Source: a bacterium (GTDB lineage: Bacteria > Bacillota > Bacilli > Lactobacillales > Streptococcaceae). From it: a stretch of DNA of 64,000 nucleotides. The stretch lies in assembly GCA_905221125.1 (NCBI GenBank), contig CAJNBY010000011.1, positions 1 through 64,000 of the forward strand. The letters are read 5' to 3'. The position numbers and the translations under genes are program-made. The notes under the pieces were generated by a model, which saw only the letters and a program-made list of their open reading frames with translations, was not told the DNA's origin and searched no databases. Positions 55,908 through 64,000 of this stretch are shown piece by piece. The first letter of the stretch is position 1. Every line of letters begins with the position of its first letter.

Positions 55908-56378
55908 ATGGCAACATATGGATTTTTAGATGTTTTAGAGGAAGAGTTGGAGAAGAATTTTCCCTTTGACTTTGAGATTAGTTGGGACAAGCGCAATCAC
56001 GAGGTAGAAGTGAGTTTTCTATTGGAAGCGCAAAATGCTGCAGGTGTGGAGATGGTGGATGAAGACGGAGAGGTTTCGTCAGATGATATCCTCTTTGAGG
56101 AAGCAGTGCTTTTTTACAATCCTGCTAAGTCAACAGTAAATGAGGAAGACTATTTGACTGTCATTCCTTACTTGCCTAAAAAAGGATTTTCTCGTGAGTT
56201 TTTAGCTTATTTTGCGCTTTTCCTCAAAGATACTGCCGAGGTTGGGCTAGATGCGCTCATGGACTTTTTGGAAGACCCAGAAGCAGAAGAATTCGTTATG
56301 GAATGGAACCAAGAAGTCTTTGAAGAAGGAAAAGTTGGCTTGGAAGAGGGAGAATTTTATCCTTATCCGAGATACTAG
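55908..56378 (+). CDS. DUF3013 family protein
   Basis: A 156-residue strongly acidic cytoplasmic protein of the streptococcal DUF3013 family (FEISWDKRNHEVEVSFLLEA, ILFEEAVLFYNPAKS, WNQEVFEEGKVGLEEGEFY). Function unknown. Starts a run of same-strand genes through pepF. Confidence 0.8.
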   Translation: MATYGFLDVLEEELEKNFPFDFEISWDKRNHEVEVSFLLEAQNAAGVEMVDEDGEVSSDDILFEEAVLFYNPAKSTVNEEDYLTVIPYLPKKGFSREFLAYFALFLKDTAEVGLDALMDFLEDPEAEEFVMEWNQEVFEEGKVGLEEGEFYPYPRY

Positions 56379-56396
56379 GGATTATTGGGAGAGTTT

Positions 56397-57464
56397 ATGA
56401 AAAAAATTGTGACGTATTTGATTCAGACAGTGTCTGTTCTTGTGATGATGCTAGCTTTTGCTTGTGGAACAATCGCATTTGCAGAGCTGGGATATTCCGC
56501 AGTTTTAGTCTTTACTTTTGGTTATGCCTTCGCTCTTCTAAGTATGTATTTAATCCTTATTCTTCATGAGTTGGGTCATGCTTTTTGTGGCTATCTGACA
56601 GGCTATCGTCTGGTGGCTTTTGGATTAGGGAACTTTCTTTTAACCAAAAAGTCAGGAAGGCTTCATCTTAGTCGAACAGCAGTTATAAAAAATGTTGGTG
56701 CTCAATATATTGGTTTAAAAGAGAATGAAAGTGATCAAAGAACCGTCTTGATGCTTTCAGGAGGCTTGATAGTTCACCTTTGCTTGATATTATTGGCAAC
56801 ACTTTTTGGTTTTTTAACAACATACTGGTATTTTGCAGGCACTTGGATTTGTCTAAATTTATCTCTTCTTCTATTCAATGCTCTGCCAGTTGGGATTACC
56901 GATGGAGCAAAAATTTGGGAATTACTACAACACCCTGAAAATACCAAATACGCCTACCTGATGTTGAGGCATTCTGCCCAGACCTTGCTAGCTCCTCAAG
57001 AATATGATTTAAAAGACTTTATCATGCCTGTTGATGAGGATGTGAGAGGGAGTTTTGCAGAAAGTGTTCAGACTCTTCAGGGATTGGTATTCATATTGGA
57101 TGATAATATAGAGCTTGCAAAGCAACAGTTTCAGTCTGTGTTAGAGAAAACAGATAATCCAATGTCTAAAACTAGTTCTCAATTATACCTTCTTCAAATT
57201 GCTCTAATAGAAGGAGATAATAAGAAAGCGGAAGAATATGCAAGTATTCGAGGAGTCAAATCCTTTTTATCTATAAAAACAGCAGATATGCAGATCATTC
57301 AAGCTTGGTATCAATTTAAGGTAAAGAAAGATGTAGTTCAAACTCACAAGGCTATGAAGATTGCTAGACAGAAAATGAATAGCAGCCGGATGTTACGGGA
57401 TGAGAAAAGCTATTATCAAAACTGGTTATCCGAGCTGGAAAAGGAATTAACCGAAGGAGTCTAA
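56397..57464 (+). CDS. Membrane-embedded M50-type metalloprotease
   Basis: A 355-residue protein. The N-terminal half has four to five membrane helices with the zinc motif ILILHELGHAFCGY (HExxH) near residue 62 and the second site LFNALPVGITDGAKI (NxxPxxxxDG) near 165, the two signatures of site-2 proteases. The C-terminal half (about 200-355) is soluble and helical, with TPR-like repeats, and replaces the PDZ domain of RseP. Start at 56397 with GGGAGAG upstream. It may process a membrane-bound regulator or peptide; the target is unknown. Confidence 0.8.
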   Translation: MKKIVTYLIQTVSVLVMMLAFACGTIAFAELGYSAVLVFTFGYAFALLSMYLILILHELGHAFCGYLTGYRLVAFGLGNFLLTKKSGRLHLSRTAVIKNVGAQYIGLKENESDQRTVLMLSGGLIVHLCLILLATLFGFLTTYWYFAGTWICLNLSLLLFNALPVGITDGAKIWELLQHPENTKYAYLMLRHSAQTLLAPQEYDLKDFIMPVDEDVRGSFAESVQTLQGLVFILDDNIELAKQQFQSVLEKTDNPMSKTSSQLYLLQIALIEGDNKKAEEYASIRGVKSFLSIKTADMQIIQAWYQFKVKKDVVQTHKAMKIARQKMNSSRMLRDEKSYYQNWLSELEKELTEGV

Positions 57465-57465
57465 T

Positions 57466-57894
57466 ATGGAAATAGAAATTTCTGATTTCACAGGCTGCAA
57501 GATTGCCTTGTTTTGTGGGGATAAGGTCTTGACTATCTTACGTGATGACAAGGACGCTATTCCTTGTCCCAACATGTGGGAGTTGCCAGGTGGTGGTCGT
57601 GAAGGTAATGAAAGTCCTTTTGAGTGCGCGGCGCGTGAAGTTTATGAAGAACTGGGAATTCATCTGATAGAGGATTGTCTGCTTTGGGCGAAGGATTATC
57701 CAAGTATGCTTTTTGCGGATAAGCAATCCGTTTTTCTAGTGGGAAAGTTGACACAGGATCAGTTTGACCAGATTGTATTTGGAGATGAAGGGCAGGGTTA
57801 TCAGCTCATGAATGTGGAGGAGTTTCTTAGTTCCAGTCAAGTTGTGCCTCAGTTGCAAGAGAGATTAAAAGATTATTTAAAAGTAAGTGATTAG
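57466..57894 (+). CDS. Nudix hydrolase (MutT-like)
   Basis: A 142-residue Nudix protein with the full box GGGREGNESPFECAAREVYE continuing EELGI. It hydrolyses a nucleoside diphosphate derivative; substrate unassigned. Starts one base after the protease gene stop, so they are coupled. Confidence 0.88.
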   Translation: MEIEISDFTGCKIALFCGDKVLTILRDDKDAIPCPNMWELPGGGREGNESPFECAAREVYEELGIHLIEDCLLWAKDYPSMLFADKQSVFLVGKLTQDQFDQIVFGDEGQGYQLMNVEEFLSSSQVVPQLQERLKDYLKVSD

Positions 57895-57901
57895 AAAGGA
57901 T

Positions 57902-57928
57902 GGTTCAGTTACATTTCTAAACTGAACC
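57902..57928 (+). terminator. Hairpin after the Nudix gene
   Basis: Perfect nine-base arms GGTTCAGTT/AACTGAACC with a nine-base loop but no T-run. It abuts the larger hairpin that leads prmA. Confidence 0.45.
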
Positions 57929-58015
57929 CGCCCTAAACACTGTGCCAAAAAGATAAACGTCTCTTAGACACAAGCGTCTTCAGAGAATTCCTATTTTGGC
58001 TTTGTGTTTTACGGG
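57927..58015 (+). promoter_or_regulatory. Long structured leader before prmA
   Basis: Outer arms CCCG/CGGG, AAACAC/GTGTTT and GCCAAAA/TTTTGGC pair in register across about 89 bases, with an inner AGAC/GTCT hairpin. It ends only 15 bases before the prmA start, where no clear ribosome site is present. It could be a control element or a palindromic repeat unit. Confidence 0.5.
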
Positions 58016-58030
58016 CTTGGTATCTTAATG

Positions 58031-58981
58031 ATGGAAACATGGCAAGAGTTAAAAGTTACAGTGAAGCGTGAGGGGGAGGAATTGGTTTCCAACCTCTTGA
58101 TTGAGTTAGGAGCGCAGGGTGTTGCGATTGAGGATAGCATGGACTATGTGGGAAATGTGGATCGTTTTGGTGAGATTTTCCCAGAGATTGAGCAACAAGA
58201 AGAAATTGTAGTGACAGCCTACTACCCTGAAACGGTTGATGTGGCAGTAGTTGAGGCAGACTTGCAGGCTCGTTTAGCAGAGTTGACAGATTTTATGGAT
58301 TTGGGTGAGGTCAAGATGGGGACGACTGCATTGGTTGAGGAAGACTGGGCAGACAACTGGAAGAAATACTACGAGCCAGCTCGTATTACCCATGACTTGA
58401 CCATCGTACCGTCTTGGACAGACTATGAGGCGACTGCGGGAGAAAAGATTATCAAGCTAGATCCAGGAATGGCCTTTGGTACTGGGACCCATCCGACAAC
58501 CAAGATGAGTCTCTTTGCCTTGGAACAGGTTCTTCGTGGTGGCGAAACGGTGCTAGATGTGGGGACTGGTTCAGGTGTCCTTTCTATCGCCAGCTCGCTT
58601 CTAGGTGCTAAGGAAATTTTCGCCTATGACCTGGATGATGTGGCAGTTCGTGTGGCTCAGGAAAATATTGAGCTCAACCCTGGCATGGAAAATATTCATG
58701 TTGCAGCCGGTGATTTGCTTAAGGGGGTTGAGATTGAGGCAGACGTGATTGTGGCTAATATCTTAGCGGATATTCTCGTTCATCTGACGGATGATGCTTA
58801 TCGCTTGGTCAAGGATGAAGGCTACCTCATCATGAGTGGGATTATCAAGGACAAGTGGGACATGGTGCGCGAGTCGGCTGAGTCAGCTGGATTTTTCCTC
58901 GAAACCCACATGGTTCAAGGGGAATGGAATGCCTGCGTCTTTAAGAAAACTAAGGATATTTCAGGTGTGATTGGAGGTTAG
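58031..58981 (+). CDS. prmA: Ribosomal protein L11 methyltransferase
   Basis: A 316-residue SAM-dependent methyltransferase: N-terminal substrate domain ([18 protein letters not shown]) and C-terminal catalytic domain with [16 protein letters not shown] and the SAM loop [13 protein letters not shown] near residue 180, and [10 protein letters not shown]. It trimethylates L11. Start could be the ATG at 58028 or 58031; no strong ribosome site precedes either. The rsmE start follows one base after the stop. Confidence 0.93.
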   Translation: METWQELKVTVKREGEELVSNLLIELGAQGVAIEDSMDYVGNVDRFGEIFPEIEQQEEIVVTAYYPETVDVAVVEADLQARLAELTDFMDLGEVKMGTTALVEEDWADNWKKYYEPARITHDLTIVPSWTDYEATAGEKIIKLDPGMAFGTGTHPTTKMSLFALEQVLRGGETVLDVGTGSGVLSIASSLLGAKEIFAYDLDDVAVRVAQENIELNPGMENIHVAAGDLLKGVEIEADVIVANILADILVHLTDDAYRLVKDEGYLIMSGIIKDKWDMVRESAESAGFFLETHMVQGEWNACVFKKTKDISGVIGG

Positions 58982-58982
58982 C

Positions 58983-59726
58983 ATGCAACAGTATTTTGTC
59001 AAGGGCAGTGCAATCTCTCCGGTCACCATCGAGGACAAGGAAACCAGCAAGCATATGTTTCAGGTCATGCGCCTGAAAGAAGAGGATGAGGTAACCTTAG
59101 TCTTTGATGATGGCATCAAGCGCTTGGCGCGCGTGCTGGATGTGGAAAATCGTCGGTTTGAATTGGTTGAAGAGTTAGCTGACAATGTGGAACTACCAGT
59201 TCAAGTGACCATCGCATCCGGCTTTCCCAAGGGAGATAAGTTGGAGTTCATTACTCAGAAAGTAACCGAACTGGGTGCCAGCCAAATCTGGGCTTTTCCT
59301 GCCGATTGGTCAGTAGCCAAATGGGATGGCAAGAAATTGGGCAAAAAAGTTGAAAAACTAGAAAAAATTGCTCTTGGAGCGGCAGAACAAAGCAAGCGTA
59401 ATATCGTTCCAAGTGTCAAGCTGTTTGAGAAGAAAGCCAACTTTCTAGCCCAACTGGACCAGTTTGACTCTATCATCGTAGCCTATGAAGAATCAGCGAA
59501 AGAAGGAGAAGCTGCTGCGCTCTTACAAGCAGTCGCTGATCTTGAAAAAGGAGCTAAACTGCTCTTTATCTTTGGTCCAGAAGGTGGTCTCTCACCGGCA
59601 GAAATCGAGAGTTTTGAAGCTAAAGGAGCCGTTTTAGCAGGACTTGGCCCTCGTATTTTGCGAGCAGAAACAGCACCACTTTACGCCTTGTCAGCCCTTA
59701 GCGTTTTATTAGAATTAGAGAAATAA
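58983..59726 (+). CDS. rsmE: 16S rRNA m3U1498 methyltransferase RsmE
   Basis: A 247-residue SPOUT-fold methyltransferase. N-terminal PUA-like RNA-binding domain and the C-terminal knot with LLFIFGPEGGLSPAEIESFE and LGPRILRAETAPLYALSAL. ATG at 58983 follows GGAGG. The prmA-rsmE pair is conserved in Firmicutes. Confidence 0.94.
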   Translation: MQQYFVKGSAISPVTIEDKETSKHMFQVMRLKEEDEVTLVFDDGIKRLARVLDVENRRFELVEELADNVELPVQVTIASGFPKGDKLEFITQKVTELGASQIWAFPADWSVAKWDGKKLGKKVEKLEKIALGAAEQSKRNIVPSVKLFEKKANFLAQLDQFDSIIVAYEESAKEGEAAALLQAVADLEKGAKLLFIFGPEGGLSPAEIESFEAKGAVLAGLGPRILRAETAPLYALSALSVLLELEK

Positions 59727-59736
59727 GAGGAAGAAA

Positions 59737-61533
59737 ATGGAACAAAAACACCGTTCAGAATTTCCAGAAAAGGAACTTTGGGATTTAACAGCCCTATACC
59801 AAGACCGTGAGGATTTCTTGCGTGCAATCGAAAAGGCCCGTGAAGACATCAACCAATTTAGCCGTGACTACAAGGATAATCTTCATACTTTTGAAGATTT
59901 TGAAAAGGCTTTTGCGGAATTGGAGCAAATTTACATTCAGATGAGCCATATTGGCAACTATGGTTTTATGCCTCAGACGACAGACTATAGCAATGAAGAA
60001 TTTGCCAATATTGCCCAAGCTGGAATGGAATTTGAAACAGATGCCAGCGTAGCCTTGACCTTCTTTGACGATGCTCTGGTGGTAGCAGACGAGGAAGTCT
60101 TAAATCGTTTGGGGGAATTACCTCACTTGACAGCAGCTATTCGTCAGGCCAAAATCAAAAAAGCCCACTACCTAGGGGCTGATGTGGAGAAGGCATTGAC
60201 CAATCTGGGTGAAGTTTTCTACAGTCCGCAGGATATTTACACTAAGATGCGAGCTGGGGATTTTGAAATGGCTGACTTTGAAGTCAATGGCAAAACCTAC
60301 AAAAACAGCTTTGTGACCTATGAAAATTTCTACCAAAACCATGAGGACGCTGAGGTTCGTGAGAAATCTTTCCGTTCCTTCTCAGAAGGACTTCGTAAGC
60401 ACCAAAATACAGCTGCGGCAGCCTATTTAGCCCAAGTCAAGTCTGAAAAACTCTTGGCTGATATGAAGGGCTACGACTCAGTCTTTGATTATCTTCTAGC
60501 TGAGCAAGAAGTGGATCGTGCCATGTTTGACCGCCAGATTGACCTCATCATGAAGGATTTTGCGCCAGTTGCTCAGAGATACCTCAAGCATGTTGCCAAG
60601 GTCAATGGTCTTGAAAAGATGACCTTTGCAGACTGGAAATTGGACTTGGACAGCGCCCTTAATCCTGAAGTGACTATTGACGATGCCTATGATTTGGTCA
60701 TGAAGTCGGTAGAACCTTTGGGGCAAGAATATTGTCAGGAAGTTGCTCGCTATCAAGAAGAGCGCTGGGTGGACTTCGCTGCCAACAGTGGCAAGGATTC
60801 TGGTGGCTATGCGGCAGACCCATATCGCGTGCATCCTTATGTACTCATGAGCTGGACAGCCCGTTTGAGCGATGTCTATACCTTGATTCATGAAATCGGA
60901 CATTCTGGTCAATTCATCTTTTCTGACAATCACCAAAGTTACTTCAACGCCCACATGTCAACCTACTATGTTGAGGCTCCATCAACCTTCAATGAGTTGC
61001 TTTTAAGTGATTACTTGGAGCACCAATCTGACGATCCTCGTCAAAAACGTTTTGCCCTTGCACACCGCTTGACAGATACCTACTTCCATAATTTTATCAC
61101 CCACCTCTTGGAAGCAGCCTTCCAGCGTAAGGTTTATACACTGATTGAAGAAGGGGAGACCTTCGGAGCAAGCAAACTCAACAGTATTATGAAGGAAGTC
61201 TTGACAGACTTTTGGGGAGATGCAATTGAGATTGACGACGATGCGGCACTCACTTGGATGCGCCAAGCTCACTACTACATGGGCTTGTATAGTTACACCT
61301 ACTCAGCTGGACTAGTCATCTCGACTGCGGGTTACCTACATCTGAAACATTCAGAAACTGGAGCTGAAGACTGGCTCAATCTCCTCAAATCAGGTGGCAG
61401 CAAGACACCGTTTGAGTCAGCCATGATTATCGGTGCTGATATTTCAACAGATAAACCACTCCGTGATACCATCCAGTTCTTGTCAGACACAGTTAACCAG
61501 ATTATTGCCTACAGTGCCCAGTTGGGAGAGTAA
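59737..61533 (+). CDS. pepF: Oligoendopeptidase F (M3B metallopeptidase)
   Basis: A 598-residue cytoplasmic zinc peptidase with the catalytic motif TLIHEIGHSGQ near residue 385 and the EAPSTFNELLLSDYL segment holding the third zinc ligand Glu. It degrades oligopeptides imported by the cell. Eleven bases behind rsmE. Confidence 0.94.
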   Translation: MEQKHRSEFPEKELWDLTALYQDREDFLRAIEKAREDINQFSRDYKDNLHTFEDFEKAFAELEQIYIQMSHIGNYGFMPQTTDYSNEEFANIAQAGMEFETDASVALTFFDDALVVADEEVLNRLGELPHLTAAIRQAKIKKAHYLGADVEKALTNLGEVFYSPQDIYTKMRAGDFEMADFEVNGKTYKNSFVTYENFYQNHEDAEVREKSFRSFSEGLRKHQNTAAAAYLAQVKSEKLLADMKGYDSVFDYLLAEQEVDRAMFDRQIDLIMKDFAPVAQRYLKHVAKVNGLEKMTFADWKLDLDSALNPEVTIDDAYDLVMKSVEPLGQEYCQEVARYQEERWVDFAANSGKDSGGYAADPYRVHPYVLMSWTARLSDVYTLIHEIGHSGQFIFSDNHQSYFNAHMSTYYVEAPSTFNELLLSDYLEHQSDDPRQKRFALAHRLTDTYFHNFITHLLEAAFQRKVYTLIEEGETFGASKLNSIMKEVLTDFWGDAIEIDDDAALTWMRQAHYYMGLYSYTYSAGLVISTAGYLHLKHSETGAEDWLNLLKSGGSKTPFESAMIIGADISTDKPLRDTIQFLSDTVNQIIAYSAQLGE

Positions 61534-61561
61534 AGATTGGACAGAGTTTTAGGAGAATAAT

Positions 61562-62344
61562 ATGAATAGAATCAAAGAATGGCTAGAGCAAGATCCCAAA
61601 AGAATGCATTTTATCAAAATTGGTCTAGTTTTGTTGGGAATCATTTTATTGATTGCTTTGCCTACTCTCTATCTTGTTTTGAGCGGAGTTGGTATTTGGT
61701 ATTTTGTAAAGAAAGCACCAGATATTCGAAAAAGAAATTTAATGATAGGGCTTTTCATTGTCAGTTTTGTTGCAATTGCTCTCCAAACTCCAACTGTTAC
61801 AAAGAAAACTCCATCTTCTCAGTCAGAAACTAAGCAGACTATGACATCTACTACTTCGACATCTTCAACGACGGATACTTCATCTAGCATAGAGGAGGCG
61901 AAACGAATAGAAGACGAGAAAAAAGCTAAAGAAAAAGCAGAAGAAGAGAGAATTGCCAAAGAAAAAGCTGCAAATGAGTTGCAAGAAAAAGGTGAAAACT
62001 TAGTCAAACAATTGGAAGAAAGTCAAGATGCGAGTCAAGTGCAGTCTGCTAAAGAAACAGTTAATCAAATTGAAAATAACGATAAAAAGGCAGAATTGCT
62101 AGATAGGATAGGTGCAGTTGAATCATTAATTTCTCAAAAAGAAGAAGAGAAAAGAATTGCTCATGAAGCTGAGACTAAAGCCCAACAGCAAGAGAGAGTT
62201 GTCTATGTTGCAAACCATGGGAATGCGAAAGTTTATTGGTATAGTAAGGATAGAATGCCTTCAAAAACTAATAAAGCCAACGTTGTCGAGATGACAGAGG
62301 CTGATGCAATTGCTGCAGGAAAACGTCCATCTAAAAAAGAATAA
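61562..62344 (+). CDS. Membrane-anchored coiled-coil protein with a conserved C-terminal YWYSK motif
   Basis: A 260-residue protein: two membrane helices (about residues 18-45 and 60-78), a Ser/Thr-rich linker, a charged coiled coil (about 107-205, rich in EAK/EEK), and a C-terminal segment VYVANHGNAKVYWYSKDRMP then VVEMTEADAIAAGKRPSKKE. That last module occurs at the end of several streptococcal surface or nuclease proteins in my recollection. Function unknown; the C-terminus is probably outside the cell. Confidence 0.7.
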   Translation: MNRIKEWLEQDPKRMHFIKIGLVLLGIILLIALPTLYLVLSGVGIWYFVKKAPDIRKRNLMIGLFIVSFVAIALQTPTVTKKTPSSQSETKQTMTSTTSTSSTTDTSSSIEEAKRIEDEKKAKEKAEEERIAKEKAANELQEKGENLVKQLEESQDASQVQSAKETVNQIENNDKKAELLDRIGAVESLISQKEEEKRIAHEAETKAQQQERVVYVANHGNAKVYWYSKDRMPSKTNKANVVEMTEADAIAAGKRPSKKE

Positions 62345-62405
62345 GATAGAAAGTTATCTTGGGCTGGCTTTTTGAACAGTTGTTAGAAGTGTAGAGGTAT
62401 TGCCC

Positions 62406-63197
62406 ATGTATCAAGAGTTACTCAGAAAAATAGCAGAAGAAAAACCAAGTTATCATGATGAAGAAATCCAGTGGTTGCTTGACCATTTGGGAGATCCTTC
62501 TCCAGAAATTCGCGATGACCTTGTTTTTACAAGCTTTGCTAGAGGAATTCAGGAAGAGCTATTTTCACAGGAACAATTTCATTTTATTTCTGAGTTGGTC
62601 TTAGTTGATGGAGGGCTAGATAAAGAGATTGATAAGGTAGGCCTGTCAACACTTGAACGTTCTTTTAGGGCACTTGTTTATGCAAATCTCTTGTCTGCAG
62701 ATGCTAACCAGCAATCGGTTTTTTATCAGGAATTACAATCAGGAATTCGTAATATCCTTTTACATCAAGGTTTGTACTATCTTTCAAAAGAAAAGGATAC
62801 GACAGGTTTTTCAAGTCAGTATGGTTGGGTTCACGCTTTTGCACATGGAGCCGATTTACTGACAGAGGTAGTTTGTCATTCAGACTTTCCTAAAAACAGA
62901 GTTCATGAAGTATTTGACATACTTGGTCCATTATTTAAAAGAATTCCCATTCGTTTTACAGATGATGAGGATTGGCGTTTAGCCAGAGTACTTTATGAAC
63001 CGATTTTAAAAGGGAAGTTAGCGCAAGAACAGGTAGCTTCTTGGATAAAAACAGTTGATTTTCCGATAGAAGAGAGGGAGGATTTTTACAAATTTTCCAA
63101 CTTCAGAACCTGTCTGTTGGAAGTCTATGTCCAACTTGACCAGAGAAATAGTTTACAAGATGACTTGAAAGAAGCTATCCAATCTTTTCAATATTAG
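62406..63197 (+). CDS. DUF2785 domain protein
   Basis: A 263-residue helical cytoplasmic protein of the DUF2785 family, with YGWVHAFAHGADLLTEVVCH as the clearest family segment. Function unknown. ATG at 62406 is used; a TTG six bases earlier is too close to the GAGG ribosome site. Confidence 0.8.
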   Translation: MYQELLRKIAEEKPSYHDEEIQWLLDHLGDPSPEIRDDLVFTSFARGIQEELFSQEQFHFISELVLVDGGLDKEIDKVGLSTLERSFRALVYANLLSADANQQSVFYQELQSGIRNILLHQGLYYLSKEKDTTGFSSQYGWVHAFAHGADLLTEVVCHSDFPKNRVHEVFDILGPLFKRIPIRFTDDEDWRLARVLYEPILKGKLAQEQVASWIKTVDFPIEEREDFYKFSNFRTCLLEVYVQLDQRNSLQDDLKEAIQSFQY

Positions 63198-63264
63198 GGA
63201 TTAACTAGTATTACTTAGTAATAGGGTTTCTATTGTATACTCCTACCTGATAATGAAAACTAAT

Positions 63265-63296
63265 AAAAGAGGTTGAATCATTTTCCAACCTCTTTT
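63265..63296. terminator. Bidirectional terminator between DUF2785 gene and butA
   Basis: AAAAGAGGTTG/CAACCTCTTTT perfect arms with a ten-base loop, usable in both directions for these convergent genes. Confidence 0.85.
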
Positions 63297-63304
63297 CCTG
63301 TCTC

Positions 63305-64000
63305 TTAATGGAATTGCATACCACCATCAACGATAATGGTTTGTCCTGTAATGTAGTTTGAATCTGGTCCTGCAAGGAAGCTGACGGCAGCAGCCACATC
63401 TTCTGGTTCAGATAGACGTTTTAGAGTAATATCTTTTGCAAATGTCTGCATACCCCACTCGTCATCTTTTCCTGCATTTTTACCAACTTCATGAGCGATG
63501 TCGTACATCATTGGTGTTTTCACAATACCTGGTGCGTAGGCGTTAACAGTGATGCCTGAGTCTGCTAGATCACGTGCTAATGTTTGCGTAATTCCTCGAA
63601 CAGCAAATTTGGTTCCACCGTAAACAGTTAGATTTGGGTTACCGACTACACCAGCTTGAGAGGTTGCGTTGATAATTTTACCTCCGTGGCCAAGTGCTTT
63701 AAATTGCGCTTGTGCAGCTTGTGAACCCCAAATGACACCACCAACGTTGATACCGAAAGTACGTGTAAATTGTTCCTCAGTAATTGTATCAAGAGGAGTA
63801 GTTGGAGCAACACCAGCGTTATTTACGACAACATTCAAATCACCAAAATGGTCAACAACCTGTTGAAATGCTTGGGCAACTTCTGCCTGTTTCGAAACAT
63901 CAGCTACGACAGCAAAGGTATTTTCAGCTGATAATTCGGCAACAGCCTTTTCAGCTGTTTCGGGATTGTAGTCTAAGACTCCTACTTTAAAGCCATCTTG
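63305..64000 (-). CDS. butA: Diacetyl/acetoin reductase (SDR), partial at window end
   Basis: 231 C-terminal codons of a short-chain dehydrogenase; the frame stays open to the last base, so the N-terminal Rossmann TGAGQGIG region lies outside. Visible are [16 protein letters not shown], the catalytic Ser/Tyr/Lys set in NATSQAG and [10 protein letters not shown], and the end [18 protein letters not shown]. This closely fits the butA-type (S)-acetoin-forming diacetyl reductase, also active on 2,3-butanediol. Confidence 0.9.
   Translation of the reverse strand, partial: QDGFKVGVLDYNPETAEKAVAELSAENTFAVVADVSKQAEVAQAFQQVVDHFGDLNVVVNNAGVAPTTPLDTITEEQFTRTFGINVGGVIWGSQAAQAQFKALGHGGKIINATSQAGVVGNPNLTVYGGTKFAVRGITQTLARDLADSGITVNAYAPGIVKTPMMYDIAHEVGKNAGKDDEWGMQTFAKDITLKRLSEPEDVAAAVSFLAGPDSNYITGQTIIVDGGMQFH

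Overview
The window looks like a chromosome segment of a mitis-group Streptococcus (S. mitis, S. oralis or S. pneumoniae type). The evidence is a low-GC Firmicute gene style, a BOX repeat of the pneumococcal type, and a gene order I recognise from pneumococcal chromosomes: raf locus, choline/betaine transporter, sczA-czcD, galR-galKT, xpt-pbuX, exoA, a heterodimeric ABC exporter, a sugar transferase with a DegT aminotransferase, the trp operon, cilC, rarA, 6S RNA, prmA-rsmE and pepF. This is recognition from memory, not a database comparison.

Layout. 1-1580: the 3' part of a 5S rRNA followed by 17 tRNA genes, closed by a terminator. 1638-3120: a decayed ISL3-family insertion sequence with extra IS ends around it. 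3212-11939: birA and rafR divergent from a raffinose/sucrose utilisation operon (aga, rafEFG, gtfA) with a candidate catabolite-repression site. 12077-16882: an O-antigen-ligase-like membrane protein, then a MarR-controlled operon with a SnoaL-like protein and a choline/betaine-type ABC transporter.

17040-21800 is an insertion. A foreign, visibly more GC-rich ECF transporter operon (S, T and two ATPases) is followed by remnants of a lactococcal-type theta plasmid (repB tail, repX, hsdS head), with the repB tail fused in frame to the head of an IS6-family transposase. The 5' part of the nicotinamide riboside transporter gene pnuC is missing at the right edge. At the left edge a promoter and structured leader, perhaps the former pnuC leader, now sit in front of the ECF operon.

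22330-39090 is mostly core: zinc efflux (sczA, czcD), Leloir pathway (galR, galK, galT), a guanine-riboswitch-controlled xpt-pbuX pair, exoA, DUF3290/DUF421 membrane proteins, a BOX element, a BmrCD-like ABC exporter pair, and two genes of the kind that start teichoic-acid repeat synthesis. 39098-47457 is tryptophan biosynthesis with an unusual layout: T-box, a second trpB, a second T-box, then trpEGDCFBA.

47429-52336 holds cilC with a competence (SigX) box, a GNAT acetyltransferase, a LacI/HAD pair with a perfect palindromic operator, tRNA-Lys(CTT), 6S RNA and rarA. 52747-55615 is an accessory patch of small genes: two unknown proteins, an array of CPCC zinc-ribbon and Lsm-like or DUF4926-like proteins resembling immunity genes, and a HicAB toxin-antitoxin pair. 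55908-64000 returns to core: DUF3013, an M50-type membrane protease, a Nudix hydrolase, prmA, rsmE, pepF, a membrane coiled-coil protein, DUF2785 and a partial butA running off the end.

The signals most worth a second look are the ECF ATPase pair with one consensus and one degenerate ATP site, the two tandem T-boxes around trpB2, a short hairpin element shared by the broken transposase and the trpE leader, the CPCC/Lsm array, and the plasmid-IS chimera.
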